Shown here: piece after piece, positions 22,662 through 37,220 of the stretch | Position numbering within the stretch: position 1 is the first letter of the stretch | Layout: every line of letters begins with the position of its first letter | Assembly: GCA_038093515.1 (NCBI GenBank) | Contig: JBBPSI010000045.1 | Span: 1-64,000 of the forward strand | DNA from: Butyriboletus loyo | Lineage: Eukaryota > Basidiomycota > Agaricomycetes > Boletales > Boletaceae | Length of the DNA stretch: 64,000 nt | Direction of reading: 5' to 3' | Notes under the pieces: generated by a model | The model's database searches: none | Told to the model about the DNA's origin: nothing | What the model saw: the letters and a program-made list of their open reading frames with translations, nothing else | Position numbers and translations under genes: made by a program

Positions 22662-25600
22662 ATGGATTCCGACTCGATTATCGTTCAGGTCCACCTCGAT
22701 ACACCCTCTGCCGCCTTCAGATTTCTATCCCGCCAAACGTCGCGCGCGTTAGAATCGCAAGTCCCAGAGTCAGCGCTCCTTTGTTCCATCAGAAGTGCTC
22801 TGAGGGGTTCTACGTCCGACTCAATCAACGCTGTCTATGCACCACTATATGACGACGGATGTGATTCGTGGGCGGAGCAGGAGCTGGCATGGAACGATCG
22901 CTGTGTGGTTCTCAGTCATGGGGGTGTCATCCAAAGGAAATGGGATTTTTCCGACGAAGACCAGACTATACAATGCGCGTGCATAGGGAGGTTCGCCTAC
23001 AGTACTAGCACCACAGGTCCTGTGCACTGCAGTGCGCATTACACCTCCAAAGCAGGCGAGCAGCAGGCAGACCCGTCGACTGCAAGTGATTCCGTATTCG
23101 GTCCTTTCAAAACCGTCCAGGAGGAGCGGCAGAAGAACAAGCACATCCAAGAGGAAGTGTCAGCGGTGTTCGTCTTTCTGCGCAGTATAGGCAAGGTCTA
23201 CCTCATCAATGGAATGGACTACACGTTTTCCCTACCCTTCCTCGTTCGCAAAGCATGGCCCCTCCATCCCCATGGTGTCATGATACAACGCCTTCTCGAT
23301 CCCCTGGAGATTGATGATTCTCGTGTCACTGGTGACGCACCACTTCCCACCACGTTTACCATCACAAATCCCTTCTCAGAACCCGCCGCTGTCGGCATAA
23401 CTGCCGGTATAGTAGGTGGTTTTCCTGGTCGTCCCGCTTGCCTTTCCGACGAAGAAGAGAATCACTCTCGGCCCCTCGCTGTCATTCCTGCTGTCGAAGA
23501 GGTTGTCTGGGTATCTCGGAAACCATTTGCTATTGATGACATTCTCATAACGTTCAATTCTGAACGACAAGAGTTATCCATCTGGCGCTATGTTTATCAG
23601 CCTGGTCGTCGTACCTCACTGTCTCGCTTTGACCTCAGTTTGAATCTGGACCGTATGGCGCTCGGTAGTGACGGAGAGTCAGAGGCACAAACTACTGCCG
23701 CGGAAAATAGTAGGATGAAGGCCTCTTTTTGGGCGCAAAGGTTGATAACCCACTCATACCCCGGCGTGCCGTAAGTTTGGTGTATACTCGGGGTGACTCG
23801 CTCAGAATATCAGGTCATTTGTTAGGCAGGGATCGTCATCTCGCATTTCTGCGGCTCTCTTTGACCAGCGCTTTGATGGTGTTCGTGATCATACATTGTT
23901 GGCGATCTGCATGCCCGGTGTTCCGACTGCGGTTTTCCTGCTCACTGTGCAGGAGGCAAATAAGACTGTGGCTTGTGGTTACTTGACGACCATCGACGCC
24001 GTATCCATGGTCCCCGTTGGTGCTACTCGCAAAGAGATATGGGATTTATTAGCCGTCAAATCAGATGGGTCGTTGACTATTTTCACTCACGGACTGCAAG
24101 AACTGCCTATCGTGTTGAGGATCGCCCAGGCCGGGAATGCTGACAGTGCAGAGAAAAATGCACCCGCTCCGATAACGGGTATAACATCAATAAAGTCGGC
24201 ATGTGTATCGTCGGTCACGTTGCTGTGTGCCGGGAGGCAAGCGTATCGTGGCAAATTCGACATGCTCCCTCGCGATCGTCTCGTCAACCAAGCGCTACAG
24301 GTTCTATCCCTTATCCTCCCGGCAAAAGACGCATTTACGATGCACCTAGAGTTTCTCCGAACATGGTCTCTTCGGAATTTTGGCACCTCCTCAAATCTAG
24401 AAGCCCACGCCTTGACTTGTGCACTTACCAAGATTCTGGATCTCGGATTGTCTTATCCAAGTAGCCATCACGCGTCGCTTCCGACGGATTGGGAACAGTT
24501 CTTTTCTCTGGGTACCACCGTTCGGAATTTTGAGGATGATCCTGCATTGCAGCACCTCTCTCTTCCCGCTCAACTGAGAAACCAACAATTTACTCTGGTA
24601 GCGGTAAAAGCCAATCCCTTATTGGCACCCGTGCTATACGGGCTACATATGCTTGCTGAGGATCTCCGACTTGTAGTTCATCGACATGATTCCCTCATGT
24701 TGCTCGTGCCTTTGGTCTGCCAAATCGCCCACATAATAAGGCCGGAGTGGGCAGATTATTGGAAGCGCCTTTGTCCCAACATCATGCCTGCTTGGCCTTC
24801 GCCTTCTGCTATGCGTACGTAGCATGTCTGTCCGTAACCAGACAAGGCTGATCTTGTCCCAGGAGTTGAGATGCATGACGATCGAATACCGGTTTGGCCT
24901 CCGGACTTGGCCGCAATACTGTACAGCAGGATTAGCAACCCTGATTGGAGATTTCCGGTATACGACACCCCACGTCTAGCCGCCATGTTCGATATCCAAC
25001 CTTCATATGCTTTCGGCAAAGTCGAACCATTAAGCTCTCTTCAATGTCTCACTACTGCATACCTCTGTCTTTCAGACACCTCAAATGCATCCGCGCAGAA
25101 ACGAGCTGAGGTGACGGTTGAGACGCTTGTGCGTATGTGGGGCACAGCAAAGAAAGGACATCTGTTCTTGGACGGCCTGCCTCTGGGCATTGCTGCACCT
25201 CTGCGCGAAGCCATCCGAACTTGCCAACTTTCCCCTCCTCCACACTGGCAGCCGGAGCATTACGAGCTTGTTGGTCGACGCGACCTCGCTTTCAGTGTTG
25301 CAATGGTTCAACCAGTAATCTCGCAAAAAGGAATTTATCAGTCTGCTGAGACATACATGGTATGATTTACATATATGGATATGGTCGCTGTCATGGCTTA
25401 ATCCGTTGTCAGACCTCTCGTCATCGGACCACCATAAGTGCGTTGGTCGAACAAGCAAAAAGCGCAAGCGTGGGCGAGGTTGATGCACTCTCCGGCGTGG
25501 AACTGGGTCTGAAATCCTTTGCGAGCATACGCTTTGGCCAGGATCGTCGATTAGATGAAGTAGCACGTATGCTATGCTCGTCGACAATTCCATCCGTCCG

Positions 25601-28488
25601 GCTCATCGAGCGACCAGACTTGAAGTGAGTTCACGATAATTATCTGCCGAACAGAATGACCAATCATCCTTGTAGCGAACACGACCAGGCGAAAGAGCAG
25701 CAACACCAGGTTGTGCGGATCACAGAAAGGACACTGGCCTTGCCCTACGGCAGAGCTATGTTCACCTTTGGCTCAGTACTAACGGTCACTCGCGAAGCAT
25801 ACGTGATTCCGAAACTAGAATATCAGATCAGGATCCAGCCTTCCAACATCGTCACTGGACCTGAACCTGGAAAAATACATCCGGAGTGCACGAACTGGGG
25901 GGAATTCCACAACGGAGTCGCTGCGGGCTTGCGCATTGCCCCTTGGGCGCGAGGCGTGGAGAGTTCCTGGATCGCTTTCAACAAACCTTCTGAATTGACT
26001 CCTGAGCACGCAGGATTCCTGTACGGACTCGGGCTGACCGGCCATCTCAAGGAAATGCTGACCTGGCATACTTTCGGATATCTCACGCCGAAACACGATC
26101 TGACATCCATTGGCGTCCTTCTCGGCCTCTCTGCGGCAAACGTCGGGTCAGGAAACATGCACGTCACAAAGTTACTAGCCGTTCATACGCCGGCATTACT
26201 CCCGACACCGACAGTGGATCTTAATGTCTCCCTCATGACCCAAGCTGCTGGACTCGCCGGGGTCGGACTTCTCTACTTGGGCACGAAAGACCGCCGCATG
26301 GCCGAAGTTTGTCTCAACCAAATCAGCCGCAGGGACCTGGTGCAGCCTGACCTCAGCAATGAACACAGAGAAGCATACACTTATTCCGCCGCTCTTGCCT
26401 TTGGGATGATCATGCTTGGAAAAGGGTCACCTATCCCGGCCGACGTCGCTTGTCTCCACCGGCTGCGCGTGCTTATTCACGGCGAAACGAAAACCAGCAT
26501 CACAGGGCGAAGCCGCCCCACGTTCGATGTCAATATCACGTCTCCGGCCGCAACTATCGCATTGGGCTTAATGTATCTGAAGACCGAGCAAAAAGATGTT
26601 GCTGATATTCTTGAACTTCCGAGCACGGTCATTGAATTGAATCACGTTCAACCGAGCTTCTTGGTCGTGCGCACGATCGCGAGGTCACTCATTATGTGGA
26701 ATTCCATTGGATCGACCGCCGACTGGTTGATGACTCAAATTCCCGAACCCATCATGACGGCCATGCAGGATCACATTGCAAACAAGCAGCGAGCTGACGA
26801 CGCCATCGAGTTGGCTTATTTCAATATCATCGCTGGCTATTGCTTTGCCGTTGGATTGAAATACGCTGGTACTGCCCGCCATGAAGCGTACATTATGTTG
26901 TCGAACTATTTCGACACGTTTAGTCGATTTGTTGCGACGAGCGGTGAGTCTTTTGATCCAAGTCATCGCGACAGAGTGTGATGGATATCTAGGTCCTGCT
27001 TTTGATCACAAAATCAAGCGCTCGGCTGTGCGCGACGGTCTCAACCTCATTTCGATTGCATTGTGCATGGTCATGGCAGGAACAGGGGAAATCTCGTGCT
27101 TGAGGCGACTCAGATATGCGTTCGGGATGTGTCACCAGGCTTTCAAATATGGGGTGCATGCGGCGACACATCTGTCGCTCGGTTTACTGTTCCTTGGGGC
27201 CGGTCGTTTCACTTTGGGTACTTCTAATGCGGCTATCGCATGCATGGTCACTGCTTTCTTCCCCCGCTCCCACCACGCCCCATCGGATAACAAGAGTTAC
27301 CTTCAGGCGTTACGACATCTATGGGTTCTTGCAGTAGAGCCCCGCTGCCTCATCGCACGAGATGTCACGACGCGTGAAGCAGTCTATCTCCCCGTCAAGA
27401 TCACGACAAAAGAAGGCAGCGAAAAGGGCGTCACGCAGCTCATCTCTCCCACACTCATACCAGACTTTGGGAAGCTCGTGTCCATCAGGATTGATACGCC
27501 ACGCTACTGGCCTTTCTTTGTGGACTTTGAGAACGTTCCTGAACACAAGATGAGCTTTTTGAGGAATCAGACTCTGTACGTCAAACGCCGAACAGCGTTC
27601 CTCAGCTACACCGAGGATCCTAGAGGGAGTAGGAGTTTATTCGTTCGCTCTGGTTCTTCCGCCGGTGATGCCGCCACGCTCGATTTCCCGCAGTTGACGG
27701 ATGCGAAAGCCCACCCAGCTAGCGACCTCACCCATTTCATTTCATCGTTTTCAAACGACACCCTCTTCCTCGCATTTGCAGATTATTTCTCGCGCGATGA
27801 TGGTGAGACACCTGAGGAAAAGACATTCCATGCATATTGCCATGCGGCACTTCTAGACAGCATTCTGCAAGACAAGATGGAAACGCTCCAGTCACATCTC
27901 ACGCTGTACCAATATCGCACGCAACCTCAGTCTACTTCCCATTTCCACCTTCGCCTGCAAGACCTCCGATTCGCGGTCGACTTTTATAGCAAAGTGTTTG
28001 ATCGTCGGTTCAGCGGTCGAGCAGAAAACAATCCCAGACCACCCCTCATCCGCGAGAATACTGTATCGGGGGCTCTACAGGTCCTCGACGAACGCCTTTG
28101 GAAAGTGCAGCATCATCCCAAGTTCACCAAGGCACTCGGACACTACGCCCGCGGTGAACCCGTCTTCGACACGATGGACTCCGGATCTGAACTTGCTGAC
28201 GAGCCCTCGTCGCCAGGACACGTTTCCCGCTGGCTCGCTTGGTACCTGGTGAGGAACGGCGTCCCATCCGCTTCACTTCTTGTGATACTACGCCAACTCG
28301 CGCGAGAAGCACACATGCATAGCATGAGCCGCCCGCCGCCTGAAGGGGCCGCAGACTTGCGGTTGCTTGACATGGGGATCAAAGAGGTCTTGCGGGGTAC
28401 AGGTACGAAGATGATCAATGCGTTCGGGTCCGGTTGGTCTGGAGCATCACTGGATCGCATCGTTGAGGCTTGGCAAGGGGTTTCTTGA
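22662..28488 (+). CDS. APC1: anaphase-promoting complex subunit 1
   Basis: Largest scaffold subunit of the APC/C ubiquitin ligase, which drives exit from mitosis. Exons 22662-23770, 23826-24814, 24863-25359, 25413-25624, 25676-26943, 26993-28488 encode 1856 aa, close to the usual size. The N-terminal half is a beta-propeller-like region (runs of WDR-like strands, e.g. WNDRCVVLSHGGVIQRKWDF). The C-terminal half has the proteasome/cyclosome repeats that mark APC1 and Rpn1/Rpn2: HAGFLYGLGLTGHLKEML, TSIGVLLGLSAANVGSGN, LAGVGLLYLGTKDRRMAE, TIALGLMYLKTEQ and SLGLLFLGAGRFTLG. All five introns are GT-AG, 48-55 nt, and all joins are in phase. The fourth join is supported by the sequence NEHDQAKEQQH. 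Identity is very likely. Confidence 0.93.
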
Positions 28489-29471
28489 GCAGACGAACGA
28501 GCCTGCGTCGAAGGAAAAAAACGTCTGTATTTCTCGGACCAGTTTAGGCTTTTTACTATTTCGGGCGCTTGCCCTGAAAGCGGATTGACAAAGTAGCTCG
28601 CGACCCCACGGTCCCGTCAGAAAGTCTATAAGTACCAAACGAGCCTCCAAAGATGTGACCACGATCATGGGAGTTGGGCTGGAGTCGGCGTATGTACCCT
28701 TTTTCGACAACAACTTGGAGTCCCCATCCTGTTTTGCTCGCACGCCTTGCAGTGACTAGCAGCGACGCGTTTGGTACTCCCAGTACCACCAAGACGTGAA
28801 GCGGGTCGTTGTTGTTGTTTTCGACGACCTAGGCCGTGTGGATGTGATCCTGGATCCTGGACAGCTGACATGATAGCAATGCATCTCGACGATCAGATTC
28901 GACGTTCATGCGCTCGGTCTTATCGCAATCATATGCTGCATAATCGATACCGTGTGCCACGCTTTCGAGGGTTTTGTTTACTTTTAACTTGATCACGGTC
29001 ACTACCGCCGCCGCCGATCGTACCAGCAAAAGTGCTATCATCATGGGACTGGGAACCTGATACATGTTTTCGTTTCTGGTGGGAATGCCCACTGCTTGTA
29101 GAGTTGAGACACGGACGTGCCCACGCCGCGTTGCAGGTTTCACCGTTGAATGGCTAATTATAGAATGCCTGTTTGGCACGTTCGAGGATGGCTCTTATCG
29201 TGATGGTGCAGCTTTCTGGGTCGTTGTTCAAACGTTCGACGTTCCAGTGTGAATTGAACCCGAACCGTTGTGATTGCTGAGGAAGATGATATTTTCGTGT
29301 TTAAACAGCATAATCGTTAAATAAAGAACATGAGCCGGCCTATCTGCATCATAAGTACCATGTCTAGCCCTACACGAAATGTTTTCCATGTGTGATAACT
29401 TCAAATAAAGGTTAAAGCATGACTAAACATACAACAACAGGAAGGAGAACAAAGATATTTTATAGTGTGCA
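28489..29471. other. intergenic, one weak reading frame
   Basis: Nearly 1 kb between APC1 (+) and DAHP synthase (-). On the minus strand an open stretch 28556-28828, preceded by a possible acceptor, encodes ~90 aa with a regular strand-like composition (LHVLVVLGVPNASLLVTARR). A hydrophobic N-terminal-like piece is encoded around 28990-29040. They could be exons of a small gene, but I could not join them convincingly and recognise no family. The remainder looks empty. Confidence 0.3.
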
Positions 29472-31028
<1,557 letters not shown>

Positions 31029-31174
31029 GGCGAGTGATGGATGAGGGTGAAGAAGGGAGTTGTTGAGTTGGGACCGATCCTGGAACGGGTGGCCTTTTTA
31101 TACGTTGTCGACCTGCTCAGGAAGAATATCTGACCTTCCTTTTCCGGAAATACCACTTGTAAGTGAGTACAGGT
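31029..31174. promoter_or_regulatory. short divergent promoter region
   Basis: Only 146 bp separate the start codons of DAHP synthase (-) and PIH1 (+). Both promoters must lie in or overlap this stretch. A TTTTTATACG element at about 31095-31104 is a possible TATA-like site. Confidence 0.4.
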
Positions 31175-32387
31175 ATGATGCGCCACACACCGGCCAGTTT
31201 GATGGAGACCGCCACGCCGGAGAGGGTTACCGCCGTGCTCAAGCCAGTGCCCGGCTTCTGTGTAAAATCAAGGGCCACCAACGACGCCCTCATTCATTTA
31301 ACAGCATCAGACCAGCCTCCCGATGTTCACGTCAAAAAAGATCAAAAGCTTTTCGTAAACATCACATGGGATGCAAACATACCTCCTCCCCCTCCTGCAA
31401 CCGACGATGCGATACGCCGTGCAATGCAGGGTCTTGATGCCGACGACTCCAACACAGAGGCTTGGTTCGTCCCCATCGTCCTATCAGACGCGCGCCCAGA
31501 TTCCGACAAAGGTTGGTGTTATTCACCCTCCGTGCACATCGTCCCGGCGGTTGCCTTTGTGACTTGATCTCTATATCCGATGCGGCCCTACGACTGATCC
31601 TTTCAATCAGCGGGCCAGCCAGCTATCGTTTTCGATTGCGTACTCAATCCGTCCATCAAATCTCGCGCCCTCAAAGACCCCGACTTCAAGAGCTTTATCA
31701 TCGGTATTGCCTTCGGCGTATCAATCTCATTTCCGTTCTCACCGCTTAGTACTCTAGAACTCGCTTTTCAGCGTATTGAGGCGCAAACGAATTTGATCCT
31801 CTCTCGGCAAATTGGCATACCGAACATAGCCTCAAAAGGTAAACCGCAATCCCGTCAGATCCTCATACCCGGAGCGCTGTACCTGCCTAGTCACCCGAGC
31901 CATCGAACGCCTCGGACGCTCGTTCAAGAGATCCCTGACCGCTCTACTAGTGTGTTTGAAAAGAAGGCACCACCCAAGGGCATTCTCAAGGTCAATTCTG
32001 AAACTCGGGTTCCTGTATGGTCTTGGACGCAACAGGGTTCGAGTATCCGCATAATCTTTGACGTTCCTGGTGTTGTAAGCATACCTTCACCGCCCCGCGC
32101 AAGATGTATCTAGGTAACAGACCATGTTTTCCAATGCCACACAGACACGCGCAGTCATCCCTGAATCTACGCTCGATATCGAGCCGAGGCGTCTCCTCTT
32201 ACACATCCCCGCCTTGTACGACCTTGACCTTGACCTCGACGCCCCCGATTCCGAGCTCTTGTCGGTTTTTGGAAAGGACGAGACCACCAATGAAGCTGTC
32301 AAGTTGAAACGGATGCGTAGTCTCGATGTCGACAATGCTCGGGCTGAGTGGCGCATTGCTGATAGAGCGATCGTATTGTTGGCCTGA
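31175..32387 (+). CDS. PIH1: PIH1/Nop17-like R2TP co-chaperone subunit
   Basis: PIH1 joins Tah1, Rvb1 and Rvb2 in the R2TP complex, which with Hsp90 assembles box C/D snoRNPs, RNA polymerase II and PIKK kinases. Exons 31175-31511, 31611-31703, 31758-32074, 32145-32387 give 329 aa. The PIH-N domain is clear: PVPGFCVKSRA near the start, a VFVNIT-like strand (KLFVNITWDANIPPPP), a segment WFVPIVLSDARPDSDK and, after the intron, AIVFDCVLNPSIKS. The C-terminal part has two strand-rich stretches (IIFDVPGV joined to TRAVIPESTLDIEPRRLLLHIP) like a CS domain. All joins keep phase. It is head to head with DAHP synthase. Confidence 0.9.
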
Positions 32388-33486
32388 TCTGTAGTGCGTT
32401 ATCACACAGCTTTCCAAAAAGTGGAGCCTCATGCCACTAGAGTTCCAAGGCGGTGCTTCGGATGTTGATTACCAATGCTGAGCCGGCGACAATAGGGAGT
32501 AGAGAGGCAGCACTTCGTAATTTCCATACACTTCGAGTTCGGTTCCCCGTGGACCATGCGGTAGGCTGTAGTCATTTTGTTTCCATCATCATTGCCTCTC
32601 CCTAACGCGGGTTAATACTGAGTGCACTCATCTCGCTTCTGGAAGGCGCAGATCAGGGAATGGCGGCAACGGTTGTTTGTGCGGCGGGCTTGGCGAAAAT
32701 CACAAATCGGAGCACACTGTCGTGATCTTCGATGACACCACGGGACCCTGGCGTTCATCGATTCAAATCAGAGCCACACGGCGAAGTTCTTGTGGCGGTT
32801 TACCCAGTCATGTTCTCGACCCCACTAAACGAGTACCGGCCCATAGACTTTGTGCTGCCATCACCAGCAGGACTTTTCATCAACGAGCACGGAACTGATC
32901 GCCAAGAATGGGGCAGCATGCGAACCACTGGCAAGCACTCGCCAAAAATGGTGTTTGCGCGCGATAGGTGGGGGGAACCAAGCCGTCTAGTGAATCCCAG
33001 CGTGGCAAGGCGAAGCTCGAGGCCATCGCTAGGCCCGGGTGGTCGAGGATCACACCTGGTACTTGCATCGTCCCACTCTCTTTACTCCTGGGGAAAGTTG
33101 GTTCCCATCCATGTGTCGATAACGTGCCTCGTCCTCAGATACTCGGTACTGGCGACCTGGCTGTCTGCTTCGACTTTGTTGGCTCAGTCCACTCACTGCA
33201 TCCTCCCACCCCCAGTGGGGCCCTTCCCGCGATCGGACTTTGTTCGACTTCGGCCGATTGTCGAATATATATATACGCTACTCGCTCCCTGGGATCTATT
33301 TTCAGGTCTCGCTAGAACATAAGATTGAACAGCGCCTGCAACCGCGGAGTTCCCAAAGTAGCTCTCTCGTTCCGTCGTTATCGCTCAAGGGAACCGACGA
33401 AGAAAACAAGTGAGGATGGATAAATCGAGCTCAGGTACAAGAACAAGAATGCGGCGTGGGTCGTATGTCGGATCCGAGAATGTGGA
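32388..33486. other. gene-free stretch with an unassigned open frame
   Basis: About 1.1 kb between PIH1 and the coiled-coil gene. A plus-strand frame at 32732-33322 could encode 196 aa but matches nothing I know and has low-complexity composition. A run of TA repeats occurs at about 33268-33278. Probably non-coding. Confidence 0.35.
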
Positions 33487-34373
33487 TTAGATCTTCATGA
33501 AAGCGTCCATCATTCCCTCAAAGTCTGCAACAACGAAGCGAGGATACAGGCCGATCCCTGCTTCCCACAAGATAACTGCATACCTTGACATGTCTGTTTG
33601 ATCTCTTTGAGAGCCTCGACTTGGTTCTCTTCGAGGTTCTGCGTGAGCTCGATTGTCTCCTGATGTTTTCTGACAGACAGTGCCTGGAAAGCAGTCGGAC
33701 GTGAAGAGCAACGCAAGAACTGTCATATATGCGTCGTGAATCGATAAAGAGATACAGACCACGAGCGTTTTCTGTGCTTCGACGATCTTGACGATAACCT
33801 CCCGTTGCTTGTCCTCGATGGCGGCGTACTTCAAAATAAATTCTTGGTACGCCTCTTCCCTGACCGTCAAATGCTCGCAAACAACGGTCATCATAGTAGC
33901 GCTCTCCTCACATGTCATTGATGATCCCTTTGACTTCGTCCTTCTTTCGATCGACCTGTTCCAGATGACCGAGTGAGTAGATGAATAAACACAACACACG
34001 ACGGTGCGCGGACGTGTCGATCGAGTTCGGCTTGTGCCGCCCTTGCAAACTTTCTCTCCTTTTCCCCTTTCTGTTTCTGCCACGTCACTGTAATAGCGAG
34101 GAGTGCCCGCATGAAACATATGCATATACGCGTATATGCGTCCTGGAAGCGATTTAGCGATGTGGATATGTCGCACGCACCCTTGAATTCTGCAACAGCC
34201 TTGGCGTACACCCTGGAAAGTCGACATCACATCAGTCGCGTCTTGCAGTGACGCTGGATACACGACGCGTACTCGAGTTCCCGATAGTCGCTGTCAGGTG
34301 CCTTGCTGGATTGGGACAGGGCCTCATCGTCGTCGTCGATGAAGTTTATCGAACGAGAAGCTTTATGCGGCAT
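33487..34373 (-). CDS. 165-aa coiled-coil protein, unknown
   Basis: Not recognised. Exons complement(33487-33524, 33584-33683, 33760-33859, 33912-33955, 34014-34087, 34181-34212, 34264-34373) give 165 aa in one frame. The N-terminus holds an acidic stretch (FIDDDDEALSQSSKAPDSDY). Almost all of the rest is charged heptad-like helix: ARAAQAELDRH, DRKKDEVKGIINDM, YAAIEDKQREVIVKIVEAQ, LTQNLEENQVEALKEIKQTC and a short end DFEGMMDAFMKI. One intron (33860-33911) removes an in-frame stop and joins IINDM to EEAYQEF, which strongly supports the model. The size and helix pattern resemble small kinetochore, spindle or vesicle coiled-coil subunits, but no family can be named. The 93-nt intron before exon 3 is the least certain join. 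Confidence 0.62.
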
Positions 34374-34474
34374 TGTCTGTAGCTCAGTGAGAAGTGGCAA
34401 GTAGAGAAAAAAGAGTTGGATAGAGAGACTTTGGCAGACGCGATCACGTGGTAGCGTGCAAGGGACAGAGCAAC

Positions 34475-35851
34475 TTAGGTCGCATTGATATTGACGAGCC
34501 TCGGTGCGACAACACAGAATCTAGACACCACGAGCAAGCTATGCGGAGGTGTCAACGCATCGAGCGCCAGGAACATCTCCAAGAGCCCAGCACTCCCCTC
34601 GACACCGGCCAGCTCCACTTTTTGCCACGGCAACCACACCATTACATCGTTGCCTTCCTCGAACCGATCGGCGCTGCTTACAGCAGACCTCCCCCCATTC
34701 GTCGGCGCAAAGTTGAACAGTACGACGTAGGTGCCCAGCGTCAGATCCCCGCTTGTAAGCTGATGTCGTCGTGTGAGACGACAAAGCGCGAGTCCGGAAG
34801 GGGGACCGACCGCGAAACGCGATCGTTCAGATACTCTGGCGACGTCGAGAACCCTCAGAATGCGAAGCTGCATGTCTGACGCAAACTTGGACTTGGATTC
34901 GATCTTCTGTTCCATCTGGCGTTTCCATAGCACAAGGTCTGTTTTTGCGCACGATATGCGATGTTGAAAACGCTCTGCCAAGCCACCACTGCGGTAATGG
35001 GATCAGATGGCATTGTCGAGGAAGCAACTGACGACGACGACGTACCGAAGAAACTTGGGATCTTTGCCGCCAGAACGCTTGTCTGGGCTCAGCATCACAC
35101 CCCGTTGGAGCTCGCGATCGGTAGACGAGGTGAAATTATGCCCGTGTTGCTGAAGGAACAATGACAACAACTCTGCACCCGTACCTTCTTTAGTCGGATC
35201 GGTGGCCTGTGCAACACTCGTCGTCAGGATCGTCTTCATATGTTTCTTTGGTGGTGCAGAGAGGTGTTCTGGGAGTGGGGGTGGTACAAGGGGTTTGAGC
35301 TGAACGGGCGGTTTGGTCGACGAAGGGATAGGCATCGGAGGAGGTTTGAGAATCGATCTGGGTTTCTCGGAAGGCACGGGTGGTAGCTTCACCGTCGGTT
35401 GAAGCGAGCTCGGACCAGCCCCCGCCGTCTTGCTCGACGACTCGATTTTAGCTGTCTGTAGTGACGCAGCGATAGGCAGAAACACGGGCGGCTTCAGTAC
35501 CTTGAGAGGAGGTAGCGCCTTATCTGTCTTTGCCACACGGGGAGGGTGCGCAGACGATGAGGTCTTCAGCTGCCGTTTGGGCACCGACGCCGACGGTTTG
35601 CTTGGCCCAGCCTCTAGTCCTCTGTGTACATCAGAGTCCACGAACGGGTTCCGTGGTCGGTCATGGGTCACAACAGAGACAGGTTTCTTCCCTTTGGGCA
35701 ATGTCACTGGCTTGACGGGGGAAGGCGGTACGTTGTCGAAAGCGGAGACAAACTTGGTGATGCTCTCTGGTGGCTTGTAGCGCGACGTTGGCTTGGGTTT
35801 TTGAAAGCCGTCAGGCCCTTGTAGTCGTGGTTTCTTGGCAGGACGTTCCAT
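34475..35851 (-). CDS. 439-aa protein, Pro/Lys-rich N-terminus, unknown C-terminal domain
   Basis: Not recognised. Two exons, complement(34475-34988, 35046-35851), give 439 aa. Residues 1-260 are disordered and rich in Pro, Lys and Ser, beginning MERPAKKPRLQGPD, with many basic clusters that look like nuclear localisation signals. The C-terminal ~170 residues look folded: a helix (DLVLWKRQMEQKIESKSKF), then alternating strands (MQLRILRVLDVARV, HQLTSGDLTLGTYVVLFNF, NDVMVWLPWQKVEL, LLVVSRFCVVAP). This strand-loop-helix order with WLPWQ suggests a small OB-like or similar binding domain, which is only an inference. It lies 101 bp from the 165-aa coiled-coil gene on the same strand and is divergent from the 129-aa gene. 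Confidence 0.7.
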
Positions 35852-36049
35852 GCTATCAGTGAGAAATAATTCAAAAGTGTCGATGGATGATGACGATGGA
35901 TATTACAGCTGGTTCGCGAAACTACTACTGCAATGACAAACACGAGACTTGATGTGACAACAACCCAACGCAGCCCACAGCGCTTCGACCTAGCCGAGGA
36001 ATCTTAATCAGCGACGATCTCAAAGAATGCGCACTGAACCTCTGGAGCC

Positions 36050-36439
36050 ATGGCTAGACCGTCGAGGATATCTGCGAACTCCATGTTTCGAAACGTAGCT
36101 GCTACCGGTCGCGTTAGATCTTTGAAGGGCATGGCGCTGCCAGACAACCACTTTCCCCCCCTTGTTGGACGCACGCGAGCTGTCCCGATGGCGCTCGAAA
36201 GACTCTATGCCGAAAGTTCCGATATCTTCCTCGATGAAGCCTGTACATGGCTTGGAGTCCAACACGACATCACGATCACACCATCTACAGATTCTACACT
36301 ACGTCGGAACCTACTAGAAGATCCTGGACTCGCTCGAAAGATCCTTTGGAAACTAACAGCAGAACGTCACGAGGCACAGCGTGAAGAATTCAAACTTATG
36401 CTTCGAACCCGCTCTACTGGCGATGGTTTTAGTGGGTAG
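36050..36439 (+). CDS. 129-aa hypothetical protein
   Basis: Single-exon frame of 129 aa beginning MARPSRISANSMFRNV and ending RTRSTGDGFSG. The first 50 residues are basic; the middle is helical (ALERLYAESSDIFLDEACTWLGV), as is the end (ARKILWKLTAERHEAQREEF). No family is recognised. The composition is protein-like and codon use matches the neighbours. It is divergent from the 439-aa gene with 198 bp between starts. It could also be an upstream exon of a longer gene, but no continuing frame is seen before the GH3 remnant. Confidence 0.5.
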   Translation: MARPSRISANSMFRNVAATGRVRSLKGMALPDNHFPPLVGRTRAVPMALERLYAESSDIFLDEACTWLGVQHDITITPSTDSTLRRNLLEDPGLARKILWKLTAERHEAQREEFKLMLRTRSTGDGFSG

Positions 36440-37220
36440 TGCGTGACAGTTTAGTCCCACAGTACTCCGTGAGTCCTTAATGTCAAAAGGCTCCTCATGT
36501 GATGTCTCCGTAAATGGATTTCCTCCTGGAGTAGCGTTGTTGTTCCCAACCGCGTTTCACACCACCGCTATTGCATACTGAATTGAGCCTGAGTGCCTCT
36601 TCAGTGGCGGGATACGCGCCTTGTGCCGTGTGTACTGGAACCAGTAGGCGGTTGCCATACACCGTTGTGCCTCTCAAAATAATAATAATAATAATCCCGT
36701 GAGTGCTGTTAGTTTCGCAAACCGCTGTCCACGCAGGCCCCAAGTGGGCCATAAATATTCGATAGAAGCCCCAGCCGCCGAGCTTGAACCTTTCCGAGCA
36801 CCTTTCGTTACCATGGTCGCCCTGACTGACGCTGCTTAGACGCGAGATTGGCCAGGTAAAAACGTCTTTTTTTTAGACAAGCGTGAATATCATTATGCAG
36901 CCACTAGTCCCACATAATACGCTAAGGTGGTTATATACTATAACCGGTCCGAGGAAAAAATGCTCTTACGCACGTCCCGCGGGAAGCAGGGGGGTGTGGG
37001 ACTCCGTGAGCTGTCAGGTGGCCTCGGTGTCGTCAGAGGGCCCGGGGAGCGTGATACCCACTAAAACCTCAAAGTTGGTCACCCAGTCTGGGGGAAGGTG
37101 TAGTTGATTCGATAGGAGTGGTCGCCAGGTGTGACATACCTTTTGCTTGCGGTTCGGTCTGTGCGGGGTTTTTGCTTGTTCTTGTGCAGCGGTCTGGCAC
37201 CAATATGGTTGAGCAAACAG
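36440..37220. other. gene-free stretch with AAT repeat
   Basis: Holds an (AAT)n microsatellite at about 36677-36695 and otherwise no reading frame with family features. It may contain the lost promoter and 5' exons of the following GH3 remnant. Confidence 0.45.
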
